64,000 nt of DNA from Pseudisothecium myosuroides. Taxonomy: Eukaryota > Streptophyta > Bryopsida > Hypnales > Lembophyllaceae. Below are positions 11,128 through 25,056 of the stretch, in pieces; position 1 is the first letter of the stretch; every line of letters begins with the position of its first letter. The notes beneath the pieces were generated by a model, which was not told the origin of the DNA, did not search any database, and saw only the letters and a list, made by a program, of their open reading frames with translations. Position numbers and translations under genes: made by a program. The stretch covers positions 312,501 to 376,500 of the forward strand of contig OX637290.1 of assembly GCA_951799445.1 (NCBI GenBank), written 5' to 3'.

Positions 11128-13050
11128 ATTTTGGTCCATAGTTTTTAGTGACATTCATTATGACTTGGCTACTTATTCAATTTGGTGGTTGTGATTTGGC
11201 TATTCGTCCTCTCATCATTTCACAAAGAATGGTAAATTTGTATAGGTGATGGTAATGCATTAAATGAACTAAATGGAATTAATTTACCATGACTAATGGT
11301 TGCTTTTTTAAAATAAAGGATGGTGATCATTGCATTAAAAAATACAAGAAGAAAACTAACGGTTGCTTTTATAAACCTCCATTGATTGTTGTGGAATAAG
11401 ATTGAACAAAAGCCAACTTCTATAGTCATATTGTAGAACAAGATTGATCAAGATACACCATATGGTATTGAAGTTATGTTCCATAGCCATTTCAATCCAT
11501 TGTTCTCTTGAAGATTGTATAATGCATTCATTAATCCTAGTTGTTGAACCTCTTTTTAAAATAGAATTTTGGCCACCATTAACCCTTGAAGGACTCAGGC
11601 ACATTTTGGACAAATATTGTTCAACTACCACTTTTCAAAGTTGGAAGAAGAAAATGCAAAAGGAAAGTTGCTTGTTTTTTTCTTTCAAAATTCAACCATA
11701 CAAATATGTACTACACTTGTGTGGAAATTTGTGGATAAAAATTCAAAAACTTTGACTGTACGGATTGAAAATTTGTAATGTTTTCAGTTATTGCAAAAAA
11801 AAATTCTCTCAAACCTCATCCAACAAATTTCTTTTCTTTCTAGAGTGAGATTTTTAAACTACACACAGTTATATTTATTGACATGCTACCCAAAAAATTC
11901 AAGGGAGCTAATTTTTGATTTGGATACTAGATGGAAAAATATCACTAATTATCACTAATCAAGGAATTACACATTTATATCTTGTGTCAATATTTCAAGA
12001 AAATCTAACCAAAACCAAGTTAATAAAAACCTAACCGACATTTTGACTAAACTCTTTAATAAAAGTGGTGTTGTACGTTTAAAATGAATAGAACACTCTA
12101 TCGCTGGTCATTGACAATGGAATCAAGGAGGTCTACTTTGTTGTTCCAGCTTGTTTTCACTATCGATTTTGGTTGATTAGAGACTTTTGCGTCTAGGTAG
12201 GAAATTAGTTTGCTACAATACTCACTTCTCCAAATAGTATGTTGAAGGATGCCAAGGTATTGATCATCCAAGACTTGTCCACAGTCTTCAATGATCACAG
12301 GGATCCTATTCATCAATTTTTTGTGATGTATATCAACGGAAGAAATAGTCTAGAGTGTTGGTTGTACTAAAGTGTTGTAAGATGAAGAAGGTGGATCAAG
12401 CAAATAAGGCACATTTTTTTGGAAGTTCATGATCAGGTATGCATTCTTGACTCATGAAATCAGACTTTTCATCGAGACTCTAATATACTTATAGTTGTAT
12501 ATTTCATGTTGTCGTAAGTAATATGCTTTCATTTCCTCCATTATATGAATTTTCAATATCATTGAATTGTACCTATTAATGCATAAACCAAAGTTTCCAG
12601 CTTGGTACACTTGCTACTTCCCTTTTCTTATCAATTTCATTTTACCTTTTGATAATTTAAAGGACTCTGGGATTCCTCCATATAAATTCATAGGTTATAG
12701 AAATGTTGTGATGTCTAAGTCACTGTACAACTTTTCATTTCATTGAGTTACCGTTGTCTTCATTTGGTACTTTTTACTTCCATTGCTTCTGCTCAGAATG
12801 TTGTTGTTTTTGTATTTAGGGTTTGGGTCCTTTGTTTAACTAGCTTGTTCTTTTGGATCCAATACACTTGTCAAATTGTTGCTCTACAAGTGGCTACAGT
12901 GAACTATATTATTTGTGACTAGCATTAAATTCATTACATATTAATAATATTTTATATTCCTTGATTGGATATTTCTAATTTGTTTTACTCCATCCTTTTA
13001 TTAACTTCTTATTTAGGGTTGTCTCTTTTTTTCCTTGTTCTATATGTCTT
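11128..13050. other. Gene-free stretch with retroelement scrap
   Basis: No intact gene was found. The frame at 11444-11755 has no domain I recognise. A copia RNase H tail lies at about 11962-12085 and is listed separately. The rest is AT-rich with no further signal. Confidence 0.5.
11962..12085 (+). pseudogene. Ty1/copia RNase H C-terminal remnant
   Basis: In one frame the DNA at about 12020-12084 encodes NLTDILTKLFNKSG followed closely by a stop. This resembles the conserved end of plant copia polyproteins, where an N-L-A-D-I-(L/F)-T-K-P motif closes RNase H. Just upstream, in a shifted frame, a stretch reading like an F-Q-E-N-L segment occurs. Only this scrap is visible; no integrase or reverse transcriptase domain and no LTR pair were identified. 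It is a decayed fragment, plus strand. Confidence 0.5.
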
Positions 13051-13053
13051 GCT

Positions 13054-13440
13054 TTGCATATTAAGGAAAAGTTAAAAACATATTCTTTTGTATCAACGCA
13101 GGAGATTATAGCTCAATCACTTACCTCATCTTCAACAATGAGCTCAACAATGCCTTACCAATGCACAAAATGTGACTGTCCGGCATTCAATACAAAGGAC
13201 CAGTTGACAAATCACGCAAGAATCCATACTCCAATGTGCAAGGTGACATTTCCATTGGATGGCTATGGACTACAAGAGGAGGTCACATTGCGTCGAGCGG
13301 ACACACAACTATTCAAATGCCCACGTTGCATGAAATTTGAAAGCAAATACCCAGGAAAAATATAAAAACATTGTAAAACTTGCAGAGAAGCAGATTTTAT
13401 GACCCCTTCTGAAGGACCCACCTCTCAGGTATTTGTTCCC
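13054..13440 (+). pseudogene. C2H2-like zinc-finger exon with an in-frame stop
   Basis: A splice-acceptor-like sequence (tatcaacgcag, ending about 13102) precedes the frame. The translation contains YQCTKCDCPAFNTKDQLTNH followed by ARIH, a C-x2-C ... H-x3-H zinc finger. A second half-finger, CPRC, follows, and after the TAA at 13363-13365 the same frame continues with HCKTC, giving a C-x2-C...H-x3-C pattern. The stop therefore splits a second finger, suggesting a broken gene or an exon whose end I misplace. No other exons were recognised. It could be the N-terminal part of a transposon-associated protein. Function beyond nucleic-acid binding cannot be stated. Confidence 0.45.
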
Positions 13441-16400
13441 ATCGAGCCATTCATCTCTATAAGCAATGACCAGGAGTCAGTTTTCTTTAATTTTTAAAAG
13501 TGATTTTTTAAGATTTTCTTGAGTTGCCCACTAATTAATGAAAATGATATATCATGCAATAACTTTTTAACCATGCAGTCAAAAGTTATGAAAATTGTTG
13601 GGCCTTAAAGCTACTCCTTGGGCATATATTGTGTGAAATTTAAAAATAAGTAAATAAATAAATTCCATTTTTAGGGAGCTGCCCAAAATTGCTATATTGC
13701 CCTACTCACTGTGTTTTGTCCTTTATGGATTAAATGCAACTCTCCATGGGATATTTTCTTACTTGTCCATCTTACTACTAGAATTAGTGCCTTTAATTTC
13801 AATTTAAAAATATAAAGAATTTAGATTTTCTTCCTACCTTATATACCCTAAATCCAACCCAATTTCTTAGGAATTCAAATTAGATTTGTTTGCTACTTTT
13901 CTTTCCCAAGACCCTCAATTGAATCCTACACCCTAAAACCACTTTTACCTTCCCAACTTTGTAGTGCCAAAATTTTAGTAAAAAAGGTTCAAAGTTTCAT
14001 GAAGCCCTGCAATGTATCTTAAGAAGTTTATTTTCTACCCTTAATTGTAGATAATTTGCAATCTGTGTGGGCAAAGTTTTTGAAATTTATACCCTAAATC
14101 CATTTCCATACTACTAGATGAAATAATCTAAGACTAGGTGTGCAAAAAAAAAAGGTCAAATTAGGTCCCTTTTTTATTCCAAATGGTTTTATATTGTTAT
14201 AATTTGGTCTTTTTGATTTAGCACACTTATGAATATTGATTTCCCAAAATAAATATTCCAGATGAAATTATACCCATTTCTAATGTCCCTAAAGCCTTGA
14301 AGTAGATTGTTATGTACAAGTCCCCAAAATAATTCCCTTCTAAAGACCTATAAATCCTAAACCCTAGAATTATAGCTAGGATGTAGATGGTTTACTATTG
14401 TACCAAAATCAGTTGAATTGATATTTTTCAATATTCTAAATCCATTTTCTATACTTCAGATGTAAATATACGCATTGGCTTCTATTCGAGGCTTAATAAA
14501 CTAAGCACCTGAAACTTTATCTAAGAACAGAGGGATTCACCTTACAACTTTTGTTTAACATTAAATAAAAGACAATCATTTAATAACTTAAATCCAAAGC
14601 CCTTAGTTCAAGGCATTCCACCTCCTCTAATTATAGTCATAAATCATTTGTTTCAGTCCTGCCACAAAGCAGTGGTAGGTAGACGGCAGTATCCTTGTAA
14701 CTCGGAACACGCATTTACAAAGGACTCCATGCATTTATACGGGAGAAGTTACACCAATGTAACCCCTTTGAGAAAGATGTAACCGTGTACCCCCAAATGC
14801 ACTGTATTCTTGTAGCTGCGAGATATAGGCTGGAAAGGGATCCACACTAAGGTATTTTTAACAATTGGTATGTGGAAGTGGACCATTTGTCCATTTCCAG
14901 CTGACTGCAATGTCTACCAAGTCTTAAATAACCCATACATGGTGGGCATTTTTCATTTTCAGAGTTTTCTTTATTGATTTATGAGAAGTTGCCTAAATTA
15001 GTAATCATTCCCAAGTCATGTGATTCTTGTGTTAGTAGAACTTTGTCAAATGCAAATTATACTTTTAATAGTTGGAACAGTAATGAAATATTATCACATG
15101 CTAGAGACTTAGGCTCCTAAAAAAAGACTAACTATGCCATACTAGAGCGTTAAAAATTCTATTTACATGAAGGAGGAATGTGGCTGCTTTTTGAGCATCA
15201 AATATGCCTTCGACAATATTGACATATAGGGCCACTTTTTAGGAAAAAGAGGTTCCCTTACAAAAATATCCCATATAGCCGTTCCAAAGTCCTTCCAACT
15301 CTTCCTGCCAGGGTTCTCCTACCTAGTTGCAATGGTGTGTTCCTTGTTGGGCAAAGCACTTCCGTGTCCATTGTTTTCATGTCAGCTGGATGTTCTTGTT
15401 GAAGTTGTTTATGCGCTTGTGGGGAGTGCATTTCTTCAGTGTACTTGTGGATCCCTTCCGGTCAGTGGTTTGTTGCCTATAGGCATTTTGTGCCCGATAC
15501 AAACGTTTGCCAAATTCCAATTTGTTGTTCTTGGTTATGTTCTTAAGAAATGTATGCTACTACTAGAATGAATTCGATGACGTCTGGATTTTTGCAAATG
15601 CTTGCAGTATCATTGTTTTCAATGAAGTGCAGATGAAACTAGTGACTTCTTATGATAGAATATACTAAAATACAAGTATTTCAATTTTGGTATCGTATGT
15701 TTCAATGTTAGCTACCGTGATGCGATTTGAAGGTTGCTTGTATGCGGAAACTGATAATATTATTGATCCCAACAACTGCGCCAATTTTTGCAGAATGTGA
15801 TCGTATTTTTGAATAAATAGAAGATTTGTAGAATAGCAAATCTTGCAACTAAACTTTGTACAAGAAGAACAGCACAAAGCTACAGGGCTTAGGCTCCAAC
15901 ATTTGAATTCAACTTGCATCAAGATGAATTGTTTCTAGTGAGTTTTACTTTCTAAGTTGAAATGTCAATGATTTAACTCGAACCAAGTGAAATAGTCTTC
16001 TTAAGAAAAACAATATACAGTACAAATTTCATAGACATTCCTCTGATTGCAATAATGTAATTCAACTCAAATTGAGTAGAATATATGTGAGCCTTCAAGT
16101 TGGCACTTGGAGCTCTGAGTTTATTTTTCGCGATTTATTGTTAGTTTTTAGTGTCAATTCATGCAAAATAGCATGAATTAGTAGTTGAAAGGAATTTGGT
16201 AAAAGTCCCTACCAGATTAGTGAAGAGTCTTCCTAAAATCATGAAAAGCATAAAATACTCTGTTTTTTAATGTTTAGGCCTTAGTTTAGTGTCTTCAAGT
16301 CCAGATTAACAATTTAGAGAGAAGTGAGGATGTGAGAGTTAGCTAGTTCTAGTGTCTTGTCCATGTAAAACTCGACATGTGGAGTGCATGTGACAGCTTG

Positions 16401-16490
16401 GCTAAATTATAAAAGCCTATGTTCAGGTTTAGAAGTGTCTAGATCCAATTCATATAGAATTTGAATTAGTTATGTAAAGACCTACATGTG
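13441..16490. other. Intergenic AT-rich stretch
   Basis: I see no supported gene. The frame at 15332-15571 is hydrophobic and cysteine-rich but has no recognisable domain or splice context, and is treated as chance. Confidence 0.5.
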
Positions 16491-17659
16491 TTTAAGAATA
16501 CGAACCAAAATGCAAAGTAGAAGAAGGGCGAGGTGATTGGAGCTTACAAAAAATTGCTTATAGGATAAAAGCATGCCAAGAGATCAACGTCGGAGCTAAT
16601 CATCCACAATAAACCCCCGTACCAGAATGATTTCTTCTTTGAGTGGAAATTATTAAAGAATTGCTAAATTTAGCATCCTTATTGGAGGTTTGGTTTTGCC
16701 TTTAGCTTTTGGACATTTCCTAGAAGGTTGCCCAAAAGTTTTGGGATTTTACAAAACTCCACGATGACTCCATGAGAAGTCAACCGCCTTTTAAACTGAT
16801 GGTAAATTCATAGAAATTATCCAGAGTGCGGTAAAATCTCACTACAAATTAAATTAGATTTTTGTGTGCTAAATAAGCGACCTATTAAATTTAAAGACTT
16901 TCTGATAGTCAGAAGTACCATAATCGGCAACGACATCGAATTTAACAAGAATTTATAACATGGCAGCGGATTGACCGGCAAACCGGGGGGTGGCGGTGTC
17001 CAAATGTCGCAAACAAGGAATGTTTTCTTACTCTCACAAACCTTCCAGGCAACCCTAGCTAGTCAATTTCCTTGGGAAATGCAAATTCCATTAGTTGAGA
17101 TTTTGACTTTTCTTTGGAATTACTGTTAGCAGTTTTTACGGATATTTACAGCCGGGGAGAAGGGGGAAGGGTTAATCCGAGACTAATTGGGGTCTTCTAA
17201 ATGCAATGATGCAATTGATTTTCACTTTAAAGTTGTTCTCAAGAAGATAGGATGAATTCAGCCGTAGGTTTGACTTTTTTAGAGTAACTAGTGGTAATTC
17301 GAGGTTAATTTGCAAAATATCTAGGTGAAAGTTGAAGGTTGAATTTAGTTAAGATTTCAAATCTTTCCTTTAAAATCCAATTTAGATTAAACTAAGAATA
17401 TTTGAAAATATCCTAGGGTTATTCACAAATTAAGTCAAGGTCATATAAGTTAATTTCCTAAATATCTTTGGGAAAAATTTTAAATTTTATTTGGATAAGA
17501 TTTTCTTGCTAATTAAGGCTTGTTCTAGAAAATTTTAAAAATTAAACAAAGATTATTTAGCAAATATTTTAGCGTAGATTAGGATTTAGCTTAGGGTAGT
17601 TTTCGAAGAAAAGAACAAATATCTCATGGTAAACTGAGGTGGTTGGGCCTTCTAGTGAG

Positions 17660-17668
17660 TATATAAGG
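17660..17668 (+). promoter_or_regulatory. TATA box of LTR-type copy 1
   Basis: TATATAAGG followed by CCCC; the same TATA plus GGCCC context recurs at 44957-44965 (minus) and 47068-47076 (plus). Conservation in three copies supports a real promoter core. Confidence 0.5.
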
Positions 17669-19429
17669 CCCCCTCTGAAGTTTCTCATACCCCATTTTCT
17701 GCACACCAACATTTTGCTGGAATGTGGAGACCCATTTTTTAATTATTGTTGCTCTACTGGAATGTGGAAGACCTACATTTCAATTTGCTCATCGACTTTG
17801 TCGAGAACTCGAGATCAATTATCTAGACCAAGATTTGGTCATCTTTTGCTCAAATTGTTCAGTTTGTTTTCTTTTTAGTGGAAGATCTGGTTAGAGGACG
17901 CGGGGGTCCCTTTTAACCATCAAAGCCACACTAAAAACATACTCTTGGGAAGTTTAGTCCCCCAAAACTGGATACTTTTGCTTAGATACTAATAATTTTA
18001 TATTTTGAAGCAGCATTTGAGTCAAAATTCTTAAGGCGGTGAAGCTAGTCTTGACTAAAAGGTTCTAACACTCAAGAATTCGTTAAATCTTATTGCATAA
18101 TAGAGTTTGGTTTGAATTAACTCTTAAATTTTGGTTTAAACACTGTTATGTGTACCTCATTTAGGATTTAAACTATTTGATTCCTTGAAAACTCTTTGCA
18201 TCCTTAATTTTCAGTTTAAGCAATGTCATGTGCACTTTAGTTAAGGATTATAACATTTTTGAAACAATTGAGGACCATATTGCACGAGTTTTTCCTGGGG
18301 TTGCCCCTGCACGACGAAGCTTTGACCTTGAATGTTTAAAAAAAACCTTGAAGGAAAAAGAGCTATTGGAAAAAATCCTTAGTTATTGGACTATTTAAGT
18401 CCAAAATCACAACAAGTGGATTCCTTTCTTTCCGCTGGAATTTGCTTGAGTTGTTTTATGCCAATTTTCCACTGTTATGGATTTTTTGTTTGATTTGATA
18501 GTTTTGTCCTTGAAAGAATTAGTTCGTTTTTTCCATAGTCTTAGTTATAGATAGAATTTTTTTTGTTTAAGCCATTTCCAAAACCAATTAGTTTAGTTTG
18601 CTTTGCTTAATTTTATCTCAAAAAAACCAAAACAATTAGTTTAGTTTGATAGTTAGTTTGTTCTAGTTTAGATTTGCTTTGTTTAGTTATTCTCTCAAAA
18701 CCCCCCCAAAAAATTAGTTTAGTTTGCTTTCTTAGTTATTATCCCTAAAACTCCAAAATCAATTAGTTTAATTTGCCTTTGTTAAATTTTAGTTTAAGTC
18801 ACACGTTTTTCTTTTAATCTAAGACCAGTTTCTCCATCAGAACAAGGGCCAATTCCACATCAGAAGAAGACCAACTGCCCCGCAAAGGCCGGGTATCAGA
18901 AACCAATTGTCGGGTATCGGAAGGCAAAATGGGGAGGAGCAATAACGAGAAAGAGCGCCGACTCCCTACAAGTCAAGGAGAGCCGAGAGCTTGACGGCCT
19001 GCTGGGCGACCAGTTCGGAGTAAATGCTGGTCCAACTTGGCTCTTGTTCAGCTCAGCCTCAGGCAATTGGTACGATCCAAGGCAAAATCTGGTTTTAATC
19101 CCAAACAAAATTTGTCCAGTTCAAACTAAGTTTACATTCCTGAAACAAAGGTCGGCAGTTGCAGCCACACCACCAATTTTCAGCATAATTGAATCATACT
19201 AACTTCTCATGATCTCTCATAGCAAAACAAGATTCTCACTCAAACTTTAAAAACCATACAACAACAACAACAACAAGAATGAGAAGGAATAAGGAATTGG
19301 AGAAGAAGAAGAGGTTAGCAACTTCAAGAAGGAATGTTGATTTAAAAACCAATATTTCCTAAGAATCTTACTATTGACGTGGGAATTGTTCTCAGTTATA
19401 TTCTTTTTTCCTATTCATCTAACTATTGA

Positions 19430-19640
19430 CGTAGGCCTTGGTTTTTTTTTTATTCATTTCCTATTCATTTCCTATTCAATTTGGATTTGTCTTGGGTTTT
19501 TATTCTTTTTCTATACATTTACTATTCATTTTGGAATAATTTTTTGTTTTTCTATTCTTTCTTACCTATTCATTTACTATTCATTTGGAATAATTTCTTG
19601 GTCTTATTCCTTTTACTATTGAAGAATTTGGTTTTTTCCA
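19430..19640 (+). repeat. Degenerate short tandem repeat (CTATTCATTT)
   Basis: CTATTCATTTCCTATTCATT and variants with TTGGAAT or TTTACTATTCATTT recur through this stretch. It is part of the internal region of the LTR-type element. The hydrophobic ORF over it is a by-product of T-rich DNA. Confidence 0.55.
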
Positions 19641-20999
19641 TTAATTAGGATTTTTGGAAGAAATTAGTTGGTTGAATGTTGTTTTAGGTTTTGTTTTATT
19701 AGACCTAATAAGCCAAATAGAAAAAGACAAAAGTCAACAAAAATATTAGATTAATCCAATTAAAACTAATAAATTAATGAATAACAAACAAACTTAACTA
19801 TTCATTGGAATATTTATTGGAATTGAATAAATCTACTATTTAGAATTAATTCTTAAATAGAATAAATCTTCAAGGTAGTTGGAATTAGGGCCTTGAAGTT
19901 GTTTTATTTAAAGGAATTAGTTTAGAAACCAACTAAAAACCACTAGGTATTTGACGTAAATTCCTAAAACCAAAGGAATTAAGTTAAATACTTTAAACTA
20001 ACAACATTTTGTAGGAAGTTAGCCAGAAAAAATGTAGAAAAGAAGATTTTCAAAACATTCTGATTCCCGAATTTCCATCAAATAGACGGAGCACACATAA
20101 TGGAGGATGACGGGTATTACGAATCCATCATGCTGGTGATTTGTGATGGCGGGACCATGGCTGCGATGGACACAGAGGTTTGTTAGTCTTTCCCTTTTGT
20201 TTTGTTTTGATTTTGTTTTTAATTTAAAGTTAGAGTCGTTGCTTTTAGAAGTTAGTTTTTAGATTAGAAATTTAGAATTTAAATTAGAATTTAGAACCTA
20301 ATAGGTAATATTTAGAGGTTTTCGAAACCAAATCACACTTAAAAAATAACCAAAAAATGAAGAAGTTACTAACAATTGAACTTAACCATAGAGTTGGATG
20401 AGAATTTAAGATTTTCATCCAAAAGAATCTTTAAGGTATCTTTTAAGGTAGGAATCAAATAAAGAATCTATAAAGATTCCAAAATCTATTTTTACTTTTA
20501 AAAATACTTTATTTTTGAAGGGTAAAGTCTTGGATGACGTTTGAGACTAATTTTGGATGAAAAACATCCAAATAGGTCAAAACACCAATTAATCTTAAGA
20601 ATCCAGAAGTTAAAAGAACTAATAATCTAACCCTAGAATTTAGAATTATTTAGAATTGATTTGCTATCCTAGATTAGTGGATGAAGTTTTTAGCACAAGT
20701 AAGGGGCCGAAATTCAACTCTTAGTAACTTTTGCTAGGAATCTTAGAATCTGACTTTGTTTACCAGTCTGGAAAGGGAAAGTATATTCTATACTTTACTT
20801 GGATAAAATTTTACTTAGATTAGATTTTTTTTCCCCATTTGACTTGACCATAACGTTTTATCCAGTTAACAATTAGTTTTTCTTTGAATTAGTGGAATTT
20901 TACAGGATTACCAATCACAAAAAGTGTTCACTGCTTGGAAGGCAAACACTTAACTAGGAATCACCCAACCAAGAGTAAATCTCCATCAAAATAGTCGCT

Positions 21000-22890
21000 A
21001 GAGCCCGTGTATAACTTTCTGACTCACGGGTGAAATTAAAAAACACTTACAATATGACAGTGATTAAAAGTACTCGTATGAACAATAAACCCGTTCTATA
21101 TGTAAGACTCTACTGATAGAAGAATGTGTCTTACCATTTAAATTGAGTTTGCTCTTGATTGTACAACTAATAGCATACCTGATGTATATTTTCAATAATT
21201 TTCTGGCCAAGTCATCAAATAAATTTTTTAACTCGTATCGAGTTGAATCTTATAAGAAATGTACTTTATGTCTTATCATAATTTCAAAATTCTTGTTGCT
21301 TCAATCTTCCTTCTTTGGATGCCGGTTTCAAATTATACTCATTTATTGAATCTGATTTAGTTCGTCAATCTTTTTAACTTGATGCAAGATAAACTTATGG
21401 AGGGAACTTAGAAATTCTTTGAGAATTGTGCACGGGGGAGTCACTAGCTTAGAAATTTAGTATATACGTGAGATCCGGGGATATTTTATGGGGGGCTATT
21501 TTTCTAGTATTTCGTAATTTAATATATCCTATTGTTAAAAATAATTCTAAATTGCCATTTATTATAGCACCCTATATTATTTATAATGTACACTTGAATC
21601 TAATTTTTTGGCCCCTATATTAGATTAAAAAATTAGAATTAATAGGTTTTATATGATTTTCCTATTATTTTTTTTTTATGTTTTTCTTCTTTATTCTTTT
21701 GATGGGAAATTTTGTTAAAATGGCAATATTTTTTTAAAATGGCATGAAAACAGTTCAGAACGGCCGTCCTGAAATCTATACCAGTCTTAGATGGTGAAAA
21801 TGGCACACCGTCAAACTGGCACTTGGAATACCGCCATTTTAACAAAATTGTCCATTTTGTCACTTTTTTTTCAAACCATTTTTTTATGGTTACTAAAAAC
21901 TAAAGTACTTTATGTTTAGACAATGTACTATGGCCAAACAAACACATTTACAGACTGTAAACAATACATTCTAGTTGTGTCAAACAACTTACCGCTAATC
22001 ATCTACAATATATTCTTATGAATACAATGAGTGCATAAATCTTGCATTGTAGAAGAATACAATGAGTGCAATGTCATCTTTAGATGAGTACAATGAAGGC
22101 AAAAAAAAAATGACATTGCATTACAATATAACAAACAAGCAAAGACCACCAAGCTCTTTTATACCTTTCTACTATTTGAAATGAACAAATAAGAGTATAT
22201 TAAAGCAAAATTTATGATAGATTCTTCAAATTCTAACTTTCTAAGTGACTTCAAAGGCCATTACAGTTAACTCTCAAGGCAACTAGCTAGAATCCTTCAT
22301 CCAAAATTCATAGAAATTTTGGTACAAATAATGTGTCATTTTTCGTCCATCTCTTCTTTAAGGACATTAAATACTCATTCTATAAAATTACTTTTCCCCA
22401 CATATTATTGCCCCCCTATATTTTTTCTATGTAAAATCTAATACATAGTATTAAACATAATCCTATATTAGTTATAATACCCTATATATAATTTTATATA
22501 CTCTATATTAAATATAATATTTTTTTTGATTTTAGGTACAATAAATATATAGTACCCTATATTAGATCTCATGTGGTTTCTAATATGCGGACTAAGTGAC
22601 TTCTCCAGGGAACTGTGAATATGAATTGCAAAGGCCTTTCTAAGAAGCTCACTTCAGAAGGACTTCACCAGACAATGGTTTCACATCTGTAGTGTCAATT
22701 ATATAGTTTACTAAGTTATGTGTTTGAATGTAATTGGATGGAGTATTGAGGTCGACATTCTCGCTTGTATGCATATCATTTAACTTGGCTCGAGTTGATT
22801 ATCAAGTACTAGTATTTGTTGTATATTGCAAGTGACTTCTGGTGGACTGACATTTTGATCTTCTAACAGTCTCTGATGTTTGTGCAGACA
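21000..22890. other. Gene-free AT-rich stretch
   Basis: No supported gene. A small local repeat (gaatacaatgagtgca) occurs twice at 22015-22070. The last bases before 22893 end in tttgtgcag, a good splice acceptor for the following broken gene. Confidence 0.5.
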
Positions 22891-23287
22891 TCATGGAACC
22901 CAAACAACAACCGCTCCAAGAATACTCCTCTGATGAGGGAGAGATTGAAAATGTTTCTAAAGAGATTGTCGACATACTTGACTATGAAGGGATTTCACAG
23001 CGGCTGGGGATGACAAAGCTTGTAGAGCTGCACAATATAACTTTTGTACTTGTGGTTGAGGAAATTTGTCACTACATTAACTTTGACTTGGTTCTTGGTT
23101 TTGACGATCTCCTCGGACACTCTTTTGTTGTGGTCTAAATCTCGATTTTGCTGCATGCTATAGAAGTTCCGGACGAGTGGAGGTACCCTCTTCAAGCATA
23201 GCCCATTCAAAGGGTGTACTTAAACAGGGAAAGCCTATGCGATCATGAGCTACGTGACAAGTACAACCATCGCCAAGCCCATGTGTT

Positions 23288-23640
23288 CACTAGAAGAAAC
23301 CCGTTTTTTTTTATGTCGGAGAAAAAACATGTGATGTCTAAGGCCGAACATACTATGTCCGCAAAGACATCAAAATGTTTGAGATGCAAGGCACGATTTC
23401 GGGGAGATTTATGTAGATGTTTTAGATGATGCCGACAAATTACATTGAAAACAAGTGGGTGTTACCATAGATGCCAAGATTTTTGATGACATGGCTGAGA
23501 ACACAGTGATGACCTCAAGGGTGTCCACAAAAACATTAATTGCCACGTGAGCTTTATTGACCAATTTTCACGTTGGATAAGTTTAGAAAAATTACTTTGA
23601 TCTTGGGTAAATAATTGACCAAGGTTATTGCTTGGACTCC
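23288..23640 (+). mobile_element. CACTA-family fragment, copy A
   Basis: It starts CACTAGAAGAAACCCGT. The next 350 bp parallels 51816-52160: shared blocks include 'gatgtcta', 'gaaaacaag(t)(g/t)ggtgttacc' and 'ttttgatgacat'. Similarity stops at about CCAAGG in both copies. No opposite terminus was found, so this is a truncated 5' piece. Confidence 0.6.
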
Positions 23641-25056
23641 CTCCTTCTTCCTCCACAAGAAGTAATCCCAGCTCATCTTTTGCCGCCAATATTGATTCTA
23701 TAGCTCAATAATGCATTTGGTGACAATAAAAATAGATGGATTTTTGCTTTTTGCTCACTTTTGGTTTACAAAGGCATTTTTGAGAAGTGTACATCAACTT
23801 CCTCATTGTTGGGCACACTTACAAAGTCATCGATGCTCTTTTGGGTCGTTGAAGTAGTCTATTGAAGACAAATAACTACCCAACACTTCCAAGGCTTATG
23901 AAATCCTTCATGGACTATGAAACACACCCTGTCATTCTTCATTTGATTGAGGAAGTTCCTTATTTCAAGCACTTTGTGCAGGGGTACTTAGGCGCTAGAG
24001 GAGATTTTTTGGAGGGTCATTCCAGATCCCAACAGTTCAAGTTTCATATGGATTCTAGTGGATGACCTTTAACGGAGTATAAAAATCTATGTACAAACAA
24101 AGCTTGGTTGTCGGATCATGGCAAGGAGATTTGCTTGTGGTCTGAGATTGAAGATGGACTTCCCAAAGTGCCAAGCAGTGTCCCACCACCTCTACTTCCA
24201 CGAAAGATGAAGGCGTTGGATGAGATAAAAAAGGGTTTGAACGGGTTCATTGTACTGTGGAGTGCAATGGTTGATGATGAGCAATCAAGAGATTTCAAGA
24301 GGATCAATGGTCCTATAAAAGACTATTGGAAAAGTGTGAGAACTGCTTTGGATGCACCTTTAGAACCACGTACAAGATTATTATATGGTTTTTGGCCCAC
24401 TACGGTGATCATTGAAGAAGACAAGGCCGGCAAAGGGATGTCATAGCATTTGAAGAGGATGCACAGGACACAGTCACCCTTTGTTGGTCACTTGGACTTG
24501 GACATAGCACTACTACAAAATTCAGTGTCCTATTCAACAAAAAAATCAAAAAATATATGTTATTTTGAACAGTGGATTAGGACATTTTGATTCGGACAAT
24601 AATCAACACTTCTATGTTGATTTTATATCTTGATTCGGTCACAGTGAAAAAATTATTATTATTATTCAATAATTTGCCACGTAAGCTGCCACATAGGCTG
24701 AACTTGCCACATAGGCAAGACTGCCACGTCACTAGAACGGCCAAACGGATTAGATTGCCATGTCAGCAATCAACAAATTGATATTAAATAATTAATTAAA
24801 GTTTCCAAATTAAATTCATAAATTTAAAATTTAACTTTAAAAAATCCTACATTATATTCAAAATAATTAAATAAATATATACTACTATACAGCTTTGAAT
24901 GCCAAAATCCACCACTACATTCCAAATAATTTAACATATATTCCAATTTAACTTGGAATGTAGCTTACCTTGGTGTTTGAAGAGAGGGAAAGACAAGGCC
25001 TTTATACAAGTGGGGTGGTAGGAGGTAGGACAACCCATATGGGATTTGTAAAGAGT

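Larger units (their letters stand above)
16500..21000 (+). mobile_element. LTR-type element, copy 1 (non-coding, plus orientation)
   Basis: 16780-16990 aligns by eye with 46490-46680 and with the reverse complement of 45340-45520 ('attatcca(g)g..aaaatctcact.. aaatta'). A TATA box (17660-17668) followed by GCCCCC matches the same position in the copies at 44.96 and 47.07 kb. Downstream lie degenerate 'attagtttagtttg' repeats (18540-18790), a short ATG frame starting near 20100, then a long AT-rich tract ending near a CACTGCTTGGAAGGCA motif at about 20929. No gag, protease, reverse transcriptase or integrase was seen. Both ends are uncertain. Confidence 0.5.

Noticed and set aside
15332..15571. 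Small hydrophobic cysteine-rich protein
   Set aside because: No homology recognised, no splice or promoter context; length is expected by chance.
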